Source of the DNA: Xanthostigma xanthostigma
Lineage: Eukaryota; Arthropoda; Insecta; Raphidioptera; Raphidiidae
Assembly (NCBI GenBank): GCA_963575645.1
Contig: OY754466.1
Location: forward strand, 16,656,001-16,720,000
Length of the DNA: 64,000 nucleotides
Direction of reading: 5' to 3'
Part shown: piece by piece, positions 53,036 through 64,000 of the stretch
Layout: each line of letters opens with the position of its first letter
How positions within the stretch are numbered: position 1 is the stretch's first letter
Made by a program: the position numbers and the translations under genes
Notes under the pieces: model-generated
Seen by the model: only the letters and a program-made list of their open reading frames with translations
Told to the model about the DNA's origin: nothing
The model's database searches: none

Positions 53036-54190
53036 AGCATAGTCAGGAGTCAGGACACAGATTTACACTGCGATAAAAATATCATGTAAAATCAAAATAA
53101 AGTCGTGACATTAATTCCAATGCCATGACACCGCGACTTCTAGTTTTTCCAACGACAAAGGTTATGACCACGAAGTCATAACCAGGAGAATGAAATGTAT
53201 TTTTTGCATAATTTCTTCATCGCCTGTAAGATTATTTGTTGCTTGTTGGATACGTTCTACAGTATTCACAGGGGTCTTGTGTGTATTTAATTATGCTCTA
53301 AATTACTAAAATTAAAATTTTGTCGAAACTATGAAAGTGATCCAGATTTCATACTCAAACTGATTTTTTTCCATTGCATCTGCACTAAGCTAATTCACAC
53401 TGGCGCCACATTTGTTCTAGATAATATATTAATGTGCAGACATTAATATATAAAACAAAACAATGACGGCCACAACTACCTGTGATCTAATTGATTTCTG
53501 AGCAAGCAGGTGACCTTGGTGCAAAACTGCATTCTAGATTATAGATAATAGACGATCAACAACCGAGGAGTTGCATTCTAATTAAACGTAATGTTGGTAT
53601 ACATTATACATTATGCTGCTAAATAACAAGTCCCCAGTTAGATATTATGTTATGCAGTTATCCCGGATGTAATGCAAATTATTCAACGGATAACTTTAGA
53701 GTCCCTTAATTATTTCAGACGTAACTTTGGTAGCAGATTTCGTCATCATCTGACCATACAAGTCTGTATCATAAAAGTTAAAATTACTACTTTTATTTTT
53801 TTTTTGTTAAATATGGGCTATACCTACGTAACTTGCCTTGTAAGACAAGTTTTCTTAATTTTTTTAATCAAACTTATTTATTTCGTCACTTTTTACATTA
53901 TCGCAAATTTAAATTAAATGTGATGTAACAGAACCAGCGATTTCGTTAGACATCAAGTTTTGTTTTTTTTTTTTTAATATCATGAAGAAAGGTCAACAAA
54001 TATCGGCTACCTTGTGAATAACACTGATTAATAAAATGACTGAACCCCAACTACATAAACCATTTCACTTATAATAGTACAGAGTTATTTATAAGTATTT
54101 TCCCTCGCCTAGCGTTTGAGTTTACTCCTTAAGACACGATTTTAAGTTATAAGGTCTGGTACGGAAATATTATGAGTAATAAAATCAATT
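53036..54190. other. Unassigned intergenic sequence
   Basis: The 81-codon frame at 53672-53917 is hydrophobic only because of a T-rich run. No gene is called. Confidence 0.4.
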
Positions 54191-54194
54191 GGTG

Positions 54195-54415
54195 AGGCGT
54201 TACGCTCCACCGCTTCAAGTGTAGCGTTACGCTCGTCCGCTTGAAAAGAGCCAAACATACATATCTGTAGAATTTAACGTGCGAAAGAATGAGATGGAAT
54301 ACATTACACTTGTGCGATGTTAAACTAATCTTGTATGTGTGTATAGGGACAAACATATATTTCTGTAAGATTTACCGTGCGAAAGAATGAGATGGAATAC
54401 ATTACATAGCGTATC
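54195..54415. repeat. Direct repeats
   Basis: ATTTAACGTGCGAAAGAATGAGATGGAATACATTACA (from about 54272) recurs from about 54371 with few changes; a smaller GCGTTACGCTC-CCGCTT pair lies at 54197 and 54222. Confidence 0.75.
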
Positions 54416-54659
54416 TAAGGAGTCGTGCGTCGAAGCTGACACACACACACACACACTTTTTTTTAATAATGGCATGAATCGTGTTGACAAAGCAACAAAC
54501 ATGGATGCAACAAACGATAGTAACGAACTATGCACAAGTTTTCTTTTTTTCCACCGCGAGCATCATTTTCGGAAACAGGTTAGCCCATATACAAGATTAG
54601 CCTTTCATCCCGGATTTGCCCGAGTAGATTTTAATTTGGCAATGACATTGTCAAAAGAA

Positions 54660-56065
54660 AAAATTGGTTGTCTGTAAAGTTGGTTTACGGACGATAGTTT
54701 TACGTGATAACGTATTCCATAATACATAACCTAAACCTCCCAAAATTTGGTTTCAATCCGCTTATCCTTGGTGTCGGAATGATAAGAAATGTCAAAAGTG
54801 ACGTTTGCAACTGTCAAAGTATTATGTTCTAATAATAATTAGTTATTCCAATACTTAACTTAGAAGGCGTTGCATTTCACAAAACACTAATGTCAAAAAA
54901 TTGAATTAAACATTAGAAATGCAGCCGTTTTCATGTTAAGACAAGACATACGTTATTTTCTAATTTCCATGTACGGCAAACAAAGACAACCGACCGCGTC
55001 GCGCCATGCATTAGACAACATTGCATTTATACAGCTATTTTTCTATATAAATTTGTATAAAAAAAATTGGTTGTCTGTAAAGTCGGTTTACGGACGATAG
55101 TTTTACGTGATAACGTATTGCGTAATACATAACCTAAATTTATATAATAATTATAATAATTCGAATCTATGATATTGCATCTTTCGCTTCAAATTTAGGT
55201 AAATTTTATTAAGTAGAATAATAAAACACTATAAAAAGTACACTATTATTATATAAAAAACAACTATGGCATGTATCTCTTTTGCGCATGCGCCGATTTT
55301 CCCCAAAAAATTTACAAAAATTTCTAGTAAAAATAGATAGAGTAAAAACCGTTTTAAAAACTATATTATTATTATATAAAACATCATTATAAGAGATATA
55401 TTCTTTTACGCATGCGCCGATGTTCCCCAAAAACAATAGGCCACTTCATATTTGCATATCAAACATCCTCCCAAAATTTGGTTTCAATCCGCTTATCCTT
55501 GGTGTCGGAATGATAAGAAATGTCAAAAGTGACGTTTGCAACTGTCAAAGTATTATGTTCTAATAATAATTAGTTATTCCAATAGTTAACTTAGAAGGCT
55601 TTGCATTTCACAAAATACTAATGTCAAAAAATTGAATTAAACATTAGAAATGCAGCCGTTTTCATGTTAAGACAAGACATACGTTATTTTCTAATTTCCA
55701 TGTACGGCAAACAAAGACGACCGACCGCGTCGCGCGCGCGCCATGCATTAGACAACAATGCATTTATACAGCTATTTTTCTATATAAATTTGTATAAAAA
55801 AACTGTTTTGGCAAATTCTGTTATACGAAATCTATGTAAAATGTTCTCCTCTTTCGTTTAAGACTGGTTTCAAACCGATCTGATTTAAATTGAGCGAGAA
55901 ATTAGCAAAAAGCACGCACAGGGTCAGGCGGAACGTTACGCGTTAGGAACGTTAGGAATGTTAGGAACGTTACGTTACACTTTTTCGAACATGCAGCCGG
56001 TGTTTTATCAATTTATAAGATTGGTGATTCATCAATTTATAAAACGTTATCGCGTCAAAAATCTG
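54660..56065 (+). repeat. Cluster of repeat G and A segments
   Basis: G units at 54662-55068 and 55455-56062, a G head only at 55069-55140, and in between two tandem versions of the family A middle (CGCATGCGCCGATTTTCCCC near 55285, CGCATGCGCCGATGTTCCCC near 55410). A and G join smoothly at AACATCCTCCCAAAATTTGG, so G looks like a recombinant of A. Confidence 0.7.
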
Positions 56066-56187
56066 TCTTATATCACTTTAACTTATTTCTTATGGTTTAG
56101 CCAGATTACAGCAATTTAGCTCAGAAATCCCCTTTTTGTCGTAGCATAATAATATAAAGCCTGAGAAACTCGGGAAGAAGTAGATTT

Positions 56188-56720
56188 TTAACCCCTTCGT
56201 AAATTTTATATTTTTGAAACACAAAATATTTTTTAGGGTGTAATTAAGGTACCTATATTCAGTGAGAAAGTAAATTTAATCATTTACAGAATTTTTGAAA
56301 ATCCTATGTCCATTGAAATGGATAACAGGTCATTATTTTTACCGTAATCACTAGCATATGATGTTTAATTACTTTTTAAGAATAATTAGTAATGTGAACA
56401 CCATAAAATTAAAATAAATATTCGAACAAGAAAAGTAAATTATATAGATCATGAAAATACATAAGTTATACTAAGTACGTAATACATAATCAGAATGTAC
56501 ACTTTAACCAGCTTTTCGTGTATCCATGACTGCGGTCAACACTTGACTAGATATTTCTACCCTACACAGATAGAATTTTTTTGTTTTGTTTGGCATGCTT
56601 ACATCTCAGATAAGCACCAAGCACAATGAAATGTTTATATTTGATATTTAATTACGCTGACTTAAACACGCGTTAGAATAGTATGTTCATTGAAATGACC
56701 GCCAGAACCGAAGGTATTAA
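56188..56720 (+). mobile_element. Family J, copy 3, with intact TTAA duplications
   Basis: The element (56192-56716) begins CCCCTTCGTAAATTTTAT and ends CCGCCAGAACCGAAGGTA; TTAA stands at 56188-56191 and 56717-56720. The TTAA target fits the piggyBac superfamily. A TATGTCCATTGAAATGGATAAC palindrome lies near the left end. Nonautonomous. Confidence 0.83.
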
Positions 56721-57630
56721 ATAACTAAAGAAGTTCTCAAGTTGGTTTAGTAGTTTCTGAGATACTTATTTTACAATCGCGCATATTACCTTTGTTGTTG
56801 AGAGAGCTACTTTATTTCGCGACTTATGCTTGTTGTATTTCATTATTTTTGACAGTCGATAACAAAATTCCATTGTTTATATTGCATTTCCATAACTTCA
56901 TCGTCACTCCAAGTCAGCGAGGTGCCGCGTAAGAAAATTCACTTCAAAAATACAACTACAAACATAAAAAACGTACTACACGTCGATGATGACTTCGTTT
57001 TTTTGTCGATAAAAAAATAAAAACGAAATATCGTCGACTTAACGGACTGGATCAGTAGTTCACCCTTCGCTAGTTAAAATGTTTGCACAGCTTTATTGCG
57101 ATATCAGATCTGATATTTTAATCAATTTTATGATACTTGAGAATCGACATTTCTTTAATTAAAAAGAACATTGCAACAATGGTAAGACGTTTGAAACTCA
57201 TTCATGCTATCTTCCACTACCTCATTTGCATTGCTAAACTGTTCCATTTTTGTTGTTTTAGTGAAATAATATTTCAACCGCTATAGGCATACCTACTCGT
57301 AATTTAATATGGATGTGAAAAACACACCTTAATGCTTAGGGCATAGAATGTGACCTTATGTACAGTTTCTATAAAATATTTTATATTTAATTTGCACTGG
57401 GACAAAATAGATCAGCATAAGCAATGGCGAGTATTATTTATTTATTTATTTACAGTGGCTATATTATCATTTTTAACAACATAGTGTTCCTATTCATGTT
57501 CTCTCAATCATTAGATATTTTACAATAATTATTGATTTAATCACAGTCCTTACGATAATGTTTATAGTCCAAGAGCTACTGAACTTTTTGAAAGCTGATT
57601 TAGATATGAAAGTGAAATAGTTTATAATGT
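56721..57630. other. Unassigned intergenic sequence
   Basis: A (TTTA)n stretch is at about 57437-57452. No gene is seen. Confidence 0.4.
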
Positions 57631-57633
57631 AGT

Positions 57634-57668
57634 TCAGGGGTGGCGAACCGTTCTACACCTACGTGCCA
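57634..57668 (+). mobile_element. hAT-like terminus cut by family A
   Basis: CAGGGGTGGCGAACCGTTCTACACC resembles ends of hAT elements; family A begins about 30 bp later and no matching right end was found. Confidence 0.4.
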
Positions 57669-57669
57669 A

Positions 57670-58325
57670 TTTTACCATTCCAACCCACAAGTGGGGAATG
57701 GTACTAGTTTAGGTCAAAAATCATTTTTCAAAAATTTTACAATATCTTTCCGTTTTGATGTCCCCCGAATCCAAAAAACATATTTTTGGAAAAACTCTGT
57801 GCGTCTGTTAGTCTGTGAACACGATACAGGTCAAACGGATGAGCGGATTGAAACCAAATATTGGGAAGATGTTTGGTATGCAAATATGAAGAGCCCTATT
57901 GTTTTTGGGGAAAATCTGCGCATGCGCAGAAGAGATATATGCTAAAACGGTATTTTTTATATAATAATGGTATACTTTTCATATCGGCTTATTATTCTAT
58001 ATATTTTTACAAGAAAGTTTTGTAAAAAAAATTTTTTCTAAACTTTATAGTTTCGGAAATATTTTGAAAATAAAAAAAAATCATCCGCTCTTTTGTTTTA
58101 TGGATCTGTCAGAAATAAACTAGTTAGGCATGCTTTGATTAATTTTTACATGACGTGGAACATACTATGTAGCTAACCATGTAAACGAATAGTTAATATC
58201 ATATTGAATACTAGCCATTACCCGCGTCACCTCACGCGATATAAGAAATGTTATTTTCTTTATTATAATCAAATGTCAACATTTTTGAAGTTGGAATGGT
58301 CCCGTCGCCCAATTGGCTAGATTTT
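57670..58325 (-). mobile_element. Family A element, second full copy
   Basis: TACCATTCCAACCCACAAG to GGAATGGTCCCGTCGCCCAATTGGC, the mirror of 2770-3495 in the same internal order. The open frame at 57640-57945 is part of the repeat. Confidence 0.75.
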
Positions 58326-58689
58326 TTTATTTCGATCACCCAGATTTTCTGGCACTTTGTGAATCCCTGCATAATAATGACGGGTCTTTTTCCATCCTTA
58401 ATAATACTGAAAATACGTCGTTTACAGCATATTATTACAGAGCTTTTAGTTCGTGAAGAGACATAAATAATTTCACCTCGTGCACCTTATTCAAACAACG
58501 TTTGCCCGAGTACATCTACCACAACGTACGCTATACGCTATGCAGTGATACCACAATAACTGAGACATGCATAAATATCTGGTTACCTCCTGTATACGTT
58601 GTCTCGTTCTCGTACTATATTATAACATAAAACCGTTCTCAGGAATTTTAAATTTTTATAAAAATGATGGAATAATTAATTAATTTTTT
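58326..58689. other. Unassigned intergenic sequence
   Basis: No gene or repeat boundary recognised. Confidence 0.4.
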
Positions 58690-58698
58690 TTCTTATTA

Positions 58699-58828
58699 GT
58701 GTATTTGCCATAAGGCACTTACACTATTGGCGTCGGTCGGATGGCGGGACCTAGGGGTCGGACCAAAATTTCTCGACGTTTCATAAGTTTCTAAGAAGTT
58801 TGGCACCATTTTTGGAAATGTTTATATA

Positions 58829-58924
<96 letters not shown>

Positions 58925-59420
58925 TATGTGTGACCACGATAACTCTCGACAGACTTAATCGATTGAAACGAAATTTGGTCCACATGTTGGAATCCATCAT
59001 CGCAAGAAGCCTATTTAAAATGGGCCCGATCGGGCCATTTTAAGGGGGGTATTTAGGGGTTGAAAAATGTTTTTGGGCCCAAAAATACGGAAAAAATTCT
59101 CAGAATCACTTCAAATTTGAAATTTAACCCTTTAGTAATTATTGAAATGTGCTGCTAAAATTTAAATAAAGTTTTATGAAAACGCAAGTTTACTGATATG
59201 GATTTACATACTGAAGGGTGTATATAATTTGGTACAGATGTTGAATTGGTATGTAGTATTGAAATTAAGTAAAAAAATGTTGTTTTAAGGGGTGTATTAG
59301 AGGGTAATTTTTTTTATTTTGTCCAAAAACAAAGTTAATTTCATACAATAGAGCCACACTGCTTATAAAAGCAAATACACTATATTGTCGGCAGGGTTTC
59401 GCACTGCGACCCGAGTTTTT
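58699..59420 (-). mobile_element. Family B element with long (TA)n tract
   Basis: Mirror of 8445-9130, from GTGTATTTGCCATAAGGCAC to GCAAATACACTATATTGTCGG and the GCACTGCGACCCGAG margin. The (TA)n tract (58821-58921) is about twice as long as in the other copy. Confidence 0.78.
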
Positions 59421-59494
59421 TAATTATTATCGATGGACACGATATCTAATATATTATATGATGAAATAATTACATAAATTTTATTAAAACTAAA

Positions 59495-59680
59495 AACAAT
59501 AAAAGTCGCCTCAGACAAACGCGGTATTGCGAGAACGGGGCCGACGAGGGTCAAATTGTATGGTGCGCTATGTAAGCGGGTTATCGCTTAAGTGTAATTA
59601 CTAACATATTCCGCCATGCAATTTGATCCCGCGCCATTCCCGCAGTCCCTCGTTGGTTTTTGGGAGCCCTAAATTGTAGA
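59495..59680. repeat. Imperfect inverted repeat, GC-richer
   Basis: GGTCAAATTGTATGGTGCGC (about 59548) faces CCGCCATGCAATTTGATCCC (about 59611), extending to GCGAGAACGGGGCC / GCGCCATTCCCGC. Confidence 0.6.
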
Positions 59681-59764
59681 CTGTGCCTGTATAACATAGA
59701 TTCGCGTATGGGGCTATATTTGCGCGCCAATTGTGGCGCAACTCTCGCTCTCATAGCGCTCAAG

Positions 59765-60672
59765 ATAGGAAATTTTTTCACCAATATTTAGAATGGACCT
59801 TCAGGATGGACATAGGCTATATACAGTACCTATGTAAACACGTAAGGTGCACATAGAGAAATTAACATTCGGAAAAAATGACTGGATCAGAGTGAGCCTT
59901 GAAATCTTGTTTTTCAATTTGACAGATAATACTCTTTTGCAAAACTAATGTGTATACTACCGAAGAAAATATTCAAATGATTACAACATAATCGGACTTT
60001 TTTTATTAATGGGACATTAAATTCCCAAAAATACTTAAATATGGCCTATTAGTGTTGAACCTAAAGACATCCGGTCACTGATTTACCAACGTGCATACGT
60101 CATACCAGTCAGACAATTTTTGAATGAAATGTTTCCAAACAAATGGAGTTGTTAAAATAAAATTTAATATCAACTCGTACTACCTTGGCTTTAGTTATAG
60201 TTATCATTATGTATAATTTCTATTTTTGAATGACATTATTATACAACTATTGTAATATTATAAATATGCCTGTTTAATTTGTTAATAGAGTATTCAGTTA
60301 TTTTTCAACCTGCGTATAGGTAATAAACGAGTTATAATTAATTGTATTAACTTATTACTGTGCCGAATTCCAAATCATATCCAAACTTATCATTATTAAA
60401 AAAGCCAAGTAAAATAAAAATAAATCAAAATAAAATAGAAATCCTCAAGATTACCACGATAATTCAATAGAAATAACAATTAATGCAGTCATGGCTAACT
60501 CTGATCCAAGTATTTTTTCCCAATACTAATTTCCCTATGTGCACCTTACGCGTTTACATACTGTATAAATAAATAGAGGCGCTTTTCGTGAAGACCAATT
60601 TTGCAACGTAAGTCGACGAAAAAACGGTGGCAATCTACAAATTCGGGCGAAGCAGGACTGGGTCGCTAGGTT
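59765..60672 (+). repeat. Family I repeat, copy 2, split by a TIR element
   Basis: CACCAATATTTAGAATGGACC to GGCTATATACAGTACC, then after the insertion GGCGCTTTTCGTGAAGACC...TTCGGGCGAAGCAGGACTGG-GTCGCTAG. Mirrors 25655-25945; the CTAG end suggests a Helitron relation. Confidence 0.65.
59831..60560. mobile_element. 730-bp TIR element nested in family I
   Basis: Left TATGTAAACACGTAAGGTGC...GACTGGATCAGAGTGAGCC and right inverse (GGCTAACTCTGATCC...GCACCTTACGCGTTTACATA) pair over about 65-70 bp with about ten mismatches. No transposase. Comparison with 25655-25945 shows the repeat I sequence on both sides joining. Confidence 0.82.
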
Positions 60673-61352
60673 TTTTTTGTTGTAAAAGCAATCAGAACAG
60701 AGGTTATTTTAGTAAAACGATTATTTTGACAACTTATGCCACTTCTGGTGGATCGAACTCATCCTCAGTCGAAGTGAAATTTTGATATATATCGACGATT
60801 TTAGAGAGAGTCGACTGTACTTACAGATTACGATATCGGAAACATCTTTAATTTATTTTTATGAACAAAAAACGTTCACAATTTAAAAACAAATTTGTTT
60901 TCAAACATTCTGACTAAAATAATAAACTCTCAAAATGAAAACCGTAGGTACACATATTTATTTTCTCGGAAAAATAAATGTAACCTTGCTCGTTGAACAT
61001 TTATTAAAATGAAAGGAAAAAAAATACCGAAAAAGTAAGAATTGTCACAGCTTACTGTTTACAAGAGGGATTCGTTAGACACTAAAATATTATTATAAAC
61101 AGCAAGGTTTGCCTTGACCTACAAAATCTAAGCTAGATTGAAATGAAGATTTCACAGCGTAGGTGGAATTTCATGTCAAAGAACAAGATTTCGAGTATTA
61201 CGTACATTTTTTGTTTATTTAAATAACAACTCAACAAATATGTATGAAAATTCGCGTATACAACGAACAAAGGGAATTGGTATCGAATGTTGATAACAGT
61301 GCAGAATGTTTTGTTATTTCTTCTTGACCCAAATCTATATTTTATAAACTAA
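60673..61352. other. Unassigned intergenic sequence
   Basis: Nothing recognised. Confidence 0.4.
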
Positions 61353-61990
61353 CTAGCCTTTACCTGTGGCTTCGCGCGTATTAATTCCGATTTAACAGGA
61401 ACCTCGTATTTCTTGTTAGTATATATCTATGAGCTATGTACATTGGTACAAGGAGGCGGAGTTACAAATTTATCGATGCGAGCGTTTGTGGTGAGCACTA
61501 GGGAAAACTTCTAACTCAAATTTTCCGTATGTCAATAGTCAATGTTTATTAAAAGTGAAAATAATTATAACTTTATTAAAAAAAATTAATAACAAAGAAA
61601 ACATGGGCAAAACTAGGCGATCTGGAAATGCTTCGGGCTGTTAAGCTGATGGCGATTTAAGAAAAAATAAAGATCATTGGCGCCATAATTTGACGTTGCG
61701 CTGTCAGTGTAAACAAATTAATTAATTATATTTCGAAAGTCATAATATAAATAATGATTTGCAATCTGAATTTTATTGTACCTATATAAAATTGACAGCA
61801 GTTTTCCTTAATACGTTTTTTTTTACACATCATGGCCAACTAAAGTTTTTGACTTACCATAGAAACATGTCGCGATTTCCATAAAAAGTGAGTTGAATAA
61901 TTCTCTATTACCCACTAGCGGCGCTAGTAGGCTTCGTACACATAGCCCATACTAATGTATAAAATCCTTTTTATGTGTTTGAAGGGATTT
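61353..61990. mobile_element. Helitron-like 3' end (minus) followed by family H copy 2
   Basis: AACTAGCCTTTACCTGTGGCTTCGC at 61351 is a reverse Helitron end like 35517. From 61430, GGAGGCGGAGTTACAAATTT to CACTAGCGGCGCTAGTAGG repeats 17745-18340. Confidence 0.6.
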
Positions 61991-62119
61991 ACTTTAAAAA
62001 CTGATTTTTGAAATGTTTTTTAGATTCCAGAAATGTTATGGGCTATGTTTTATATCAATATTTTATCGCAAACATAATTATAGTTTTATATTTTAATATC
62101 ATTTATTTTTTGACATATA

Positions 62120-62245
62120 ATTGTATATACATATTCAAATCTTTGATTAACGATGATTATAACTCTTCAATTAATAAAATTATCGATCAATTTTTCAGAC
62201 AATATATTAACAAAAACATATATAATTAATACATTAACTTTTCGA
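62120..62245 (+). repeat. Family K repeat
   Basis: CAAATCTTTGATTAACGATG, AATAAAATTATCGATCAATT and TTTTCAGACAATATATTAAC match 11815-11945. Confidence 0.6.
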
Positions 62246-62820
62246 TCCGGATTTGAACCTTCTTCAGAACTGATTTAAAAAATATAAAAAATAATTAATA
62301 TTTAGTTTCTAATTAGTTTCTTTATAAAATTCGTTCAAAGTTATTAATATCGAAATATTGAAAAAATAATAACAAACAATTTTTATTAAGTAGTCATGGG
62401 TTTAATTGTGAGTACCTACCTAAAAAGAAAGAAAAAAGTTATTTTTTTATTGGTGCCCTATTTTACCTATTTAAAGCACGCTTCAGAGTGTTTAAATCGA
62501 ACTTTCAAAAACGCGCGTTTTTTAAAGTTACCATGGGAACATCAACAACTCGAGAATTTTTTGATTATTGATTTGACAGGAGTGGCATATAACGTCAAAT
62601 AAAATATTACTAACAAATGCAAAACCTTTATTCAAACATTATTAAACAATTAATCTTTAATGACAAATTGCAAATTAATTTCTGTTTTTCTCATTTCCAT
62701 GACAACGAAAGGTATACTGATGTCACATCACGATTTCAACCATTTTACATTATTAGTTTTTATTTCCATATTTTTGTAGTAATAATACCAGTATTTATGA
62801 TTTCAGAGTGCACCAATAAA
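62246..62820. other. Unassigned intergenic sequence
   Basis: CTTTCAAAAACGCGCG-TTTTTTAAAG at 62503-62528 is a small dyad. No gene is seen. Confidence 0.4.
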
Positions 62821-62823
62821 AAA

Positions 62824-62878
62824 AATAGCATAAAGTATTCGTGGATAACTGGTCTTTAAAACACTTGCTCTATTTCGA
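62824..62878. repeat. Block shared with 27122-27177
   Basis: AAATAGCATAAAGTATTCGT, GATAACTGGTCTTTAAAACA and CTTGCTCTATTTC; one mismatch with the block inside the Helitron. Confidence 0.7.
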
Positions 62879-62879
62879 A

Positions 62880-64000
62880 AAATCACGCGTGTTTTAAAAA
62901 CCTTTTTATCCACTTTAATATACTAAAAAACAAAATATTATTTCAAAATAGTATTACATATATTACTTAAATTTTCCGTATCTTATTGAGCATTGAGAGA
63001 ATTTTTATTTGATTTTATATAGGTAAGTAACTTTCCGAAATATTTCATTTAAAGAAATTAGTTTCATTATCTAAAATTCTTATATTATCCCAATTAGTTA
63101 AGAGTTCTTTAAAAAAACAATTACGGGGTCGTGTATACAAAGTGAGATAGTAATACAGTAATTCTACACCAGTTACTATGACGTATGTATGCGATTTCTG
63201 ATTGGTTAGATTCAAAAATGACGCGTGAAGGACGACAAGTACCTAGTTTTATTACGTATTTTTGAAGGTGAATAATGCGCAAAGATTTTTTTTTTTTGGA
63301 ACGTAATTTAGCGGTTTCTATTACTCAAAAATAAAGAAATATACGAAGTAAGTGAGCGTAGCCGCGGTCTCAGGCTAGTAGAAAATATTTATAAAACTTC
63401 AACGTAAGTTGTTATACTTTGAGACCGTAAATATGTACTCGCAACTAAAGTGTACCTATGTAATACATTGGGTAGGCAAGGTGGCACGTTCCACCTGTAC
63501 TACAGCTATATTTACCTACGGGATTTCTGATAAAACTATTCTCAAACGGAATGTGTTCACTTCTTGAGCTGACACCGGCGTACAAACGTAATAATATTGA
63601 CAGCCGTTTGTTTGATTTTGTTTTGTGGTCGACATGAAACTGAAAACGAAAACACATAAAATTACAACGATTTTATTGAAAATGAAAAAATAACCTTCAG
63701 GTGACAAATAACAGACTTGACAGATGCGACACGAAATGGTGTCCTTATAGAGTGTATCTGTTACGGCCTATACCCGAATTAGGTCAATGACCGAAATAAA
63801 TGCGCCAAACTAGTTTTGACCAACGAATATTGCCTAAACCCAAATCTTCTTTGCGTTTTTTAATTAACTTTTCCACATCAATGATACTATATCAAAGCGA
63901 TTTATTCTTCTGTATTGTTTAGCAGACAGAGGTTTCAATTCAGCTTTCATCAAATTTGGTTTCTCAACCTCACTTAGTGTAATAATGTAATTATGTTTAT
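62880..64000. other. Unassigned intergenic sequence
   Basis: Overlapping minus-strand frames at 63445-63707 show no domain. No gene, RNA or repeat boundary was recognised. Confidence 0.4.

Noticed and set aside
55664-55861. 65-codon frame (MLRQDIRYFLISMYGKQRR...)
   Set aside because: Lies in repeat G; the other G copies have stops or changes, and no domain is present.
57640-57945. 101-codon frame
   Set aside because: Reads antisense through family A; the other full copy at 2770-3495 does not keep it open.
59581-59784. 67-codon minus-strand frame
   Set aside because: Overlaps an inverted repeat and part of repeat I; no motif.

Overview
The window looks like about 64 kb of AT-rich, gene-poor nuclear DNA from an insect, most likely a moth or butterfly (Lepidoptera). 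Three things point there. A dispersed repeat at about 44922-45490 has the GAGTCGGACTCGCGCAC head and the 'cagacagacggacaacaa ... gggttcc ... aaccctaaaaa' tail that are very common in lepidopteran genomes. There are many short Helitrons with TC...CTAG ends. The only convincing host gene is a small, histidine- and alanine-rich cuticle-type protein with a short first coding exon. No intact tRNA or rRNA gene, CRISPR array or bacterial-type operon is visible.

Host gene: on the minus strand, a TATA box (about 23827-23834), a 12-nt first coding exon (23728-23739, ending at a GTGAGT donor) and a second exon (21167-21457, preceded by a T-tract and CAG acceptor) encode a secreted protein of about 100 residues. 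The 2.27-kb intron holds two fold-back elements and a 42-43-bp minisatellite with a trimeric higher-order pattern. A second, much weaker candidate is a 20-codon signal-peptide-like ORF at 45911-45973.

Almost everything else that can be assigned is transposon-derived. Left to right: a decayed DIRS-like tyrosine-recombinase retrotransposon (1-2020); fold-back and terminal-inverted-repeat (TIR) elements, here called families A and B (2-9 kb); a pogo-like MITE with TA duplication (3899-4305); hAT MITEs with exact 8-bp duplications (7581-7851 and 13350-13872); tRNA-headed elements with palindromic bodies (9.4-9.9 and 16.5-17.0 kb); family F carrying family E (13.9-15.1 kb); Helitrons with both ends defined (24180-24799, 26950-27665, 35517-36249, 38235-38475, 49215-49545); a long inverted-repeat element (27829-28560); a hAT transposase remnant (30585-31112); an internally deleted piggyBac-like element with an intact 214-codon frame and TTAA duplications (32985-34427); three copies of a TTAA-flanked nonautonomous family J; a nested complex (40072-44641) in which a hAT-type element contains repeat G, which contains a 5'-truncated LINE, which contains a palindromic pair of tRNA-bearing E elements; then further N, G/A, J, A and B copies to 60.7 kb.

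The genes do not form a pathway. The value of the region is its nesting record and several nonautonomous families whose ends and target duplications can be read directly. Families A, B, E to N are labels used only here; they were defined by comparing copies inside this window, and database names were not checked.
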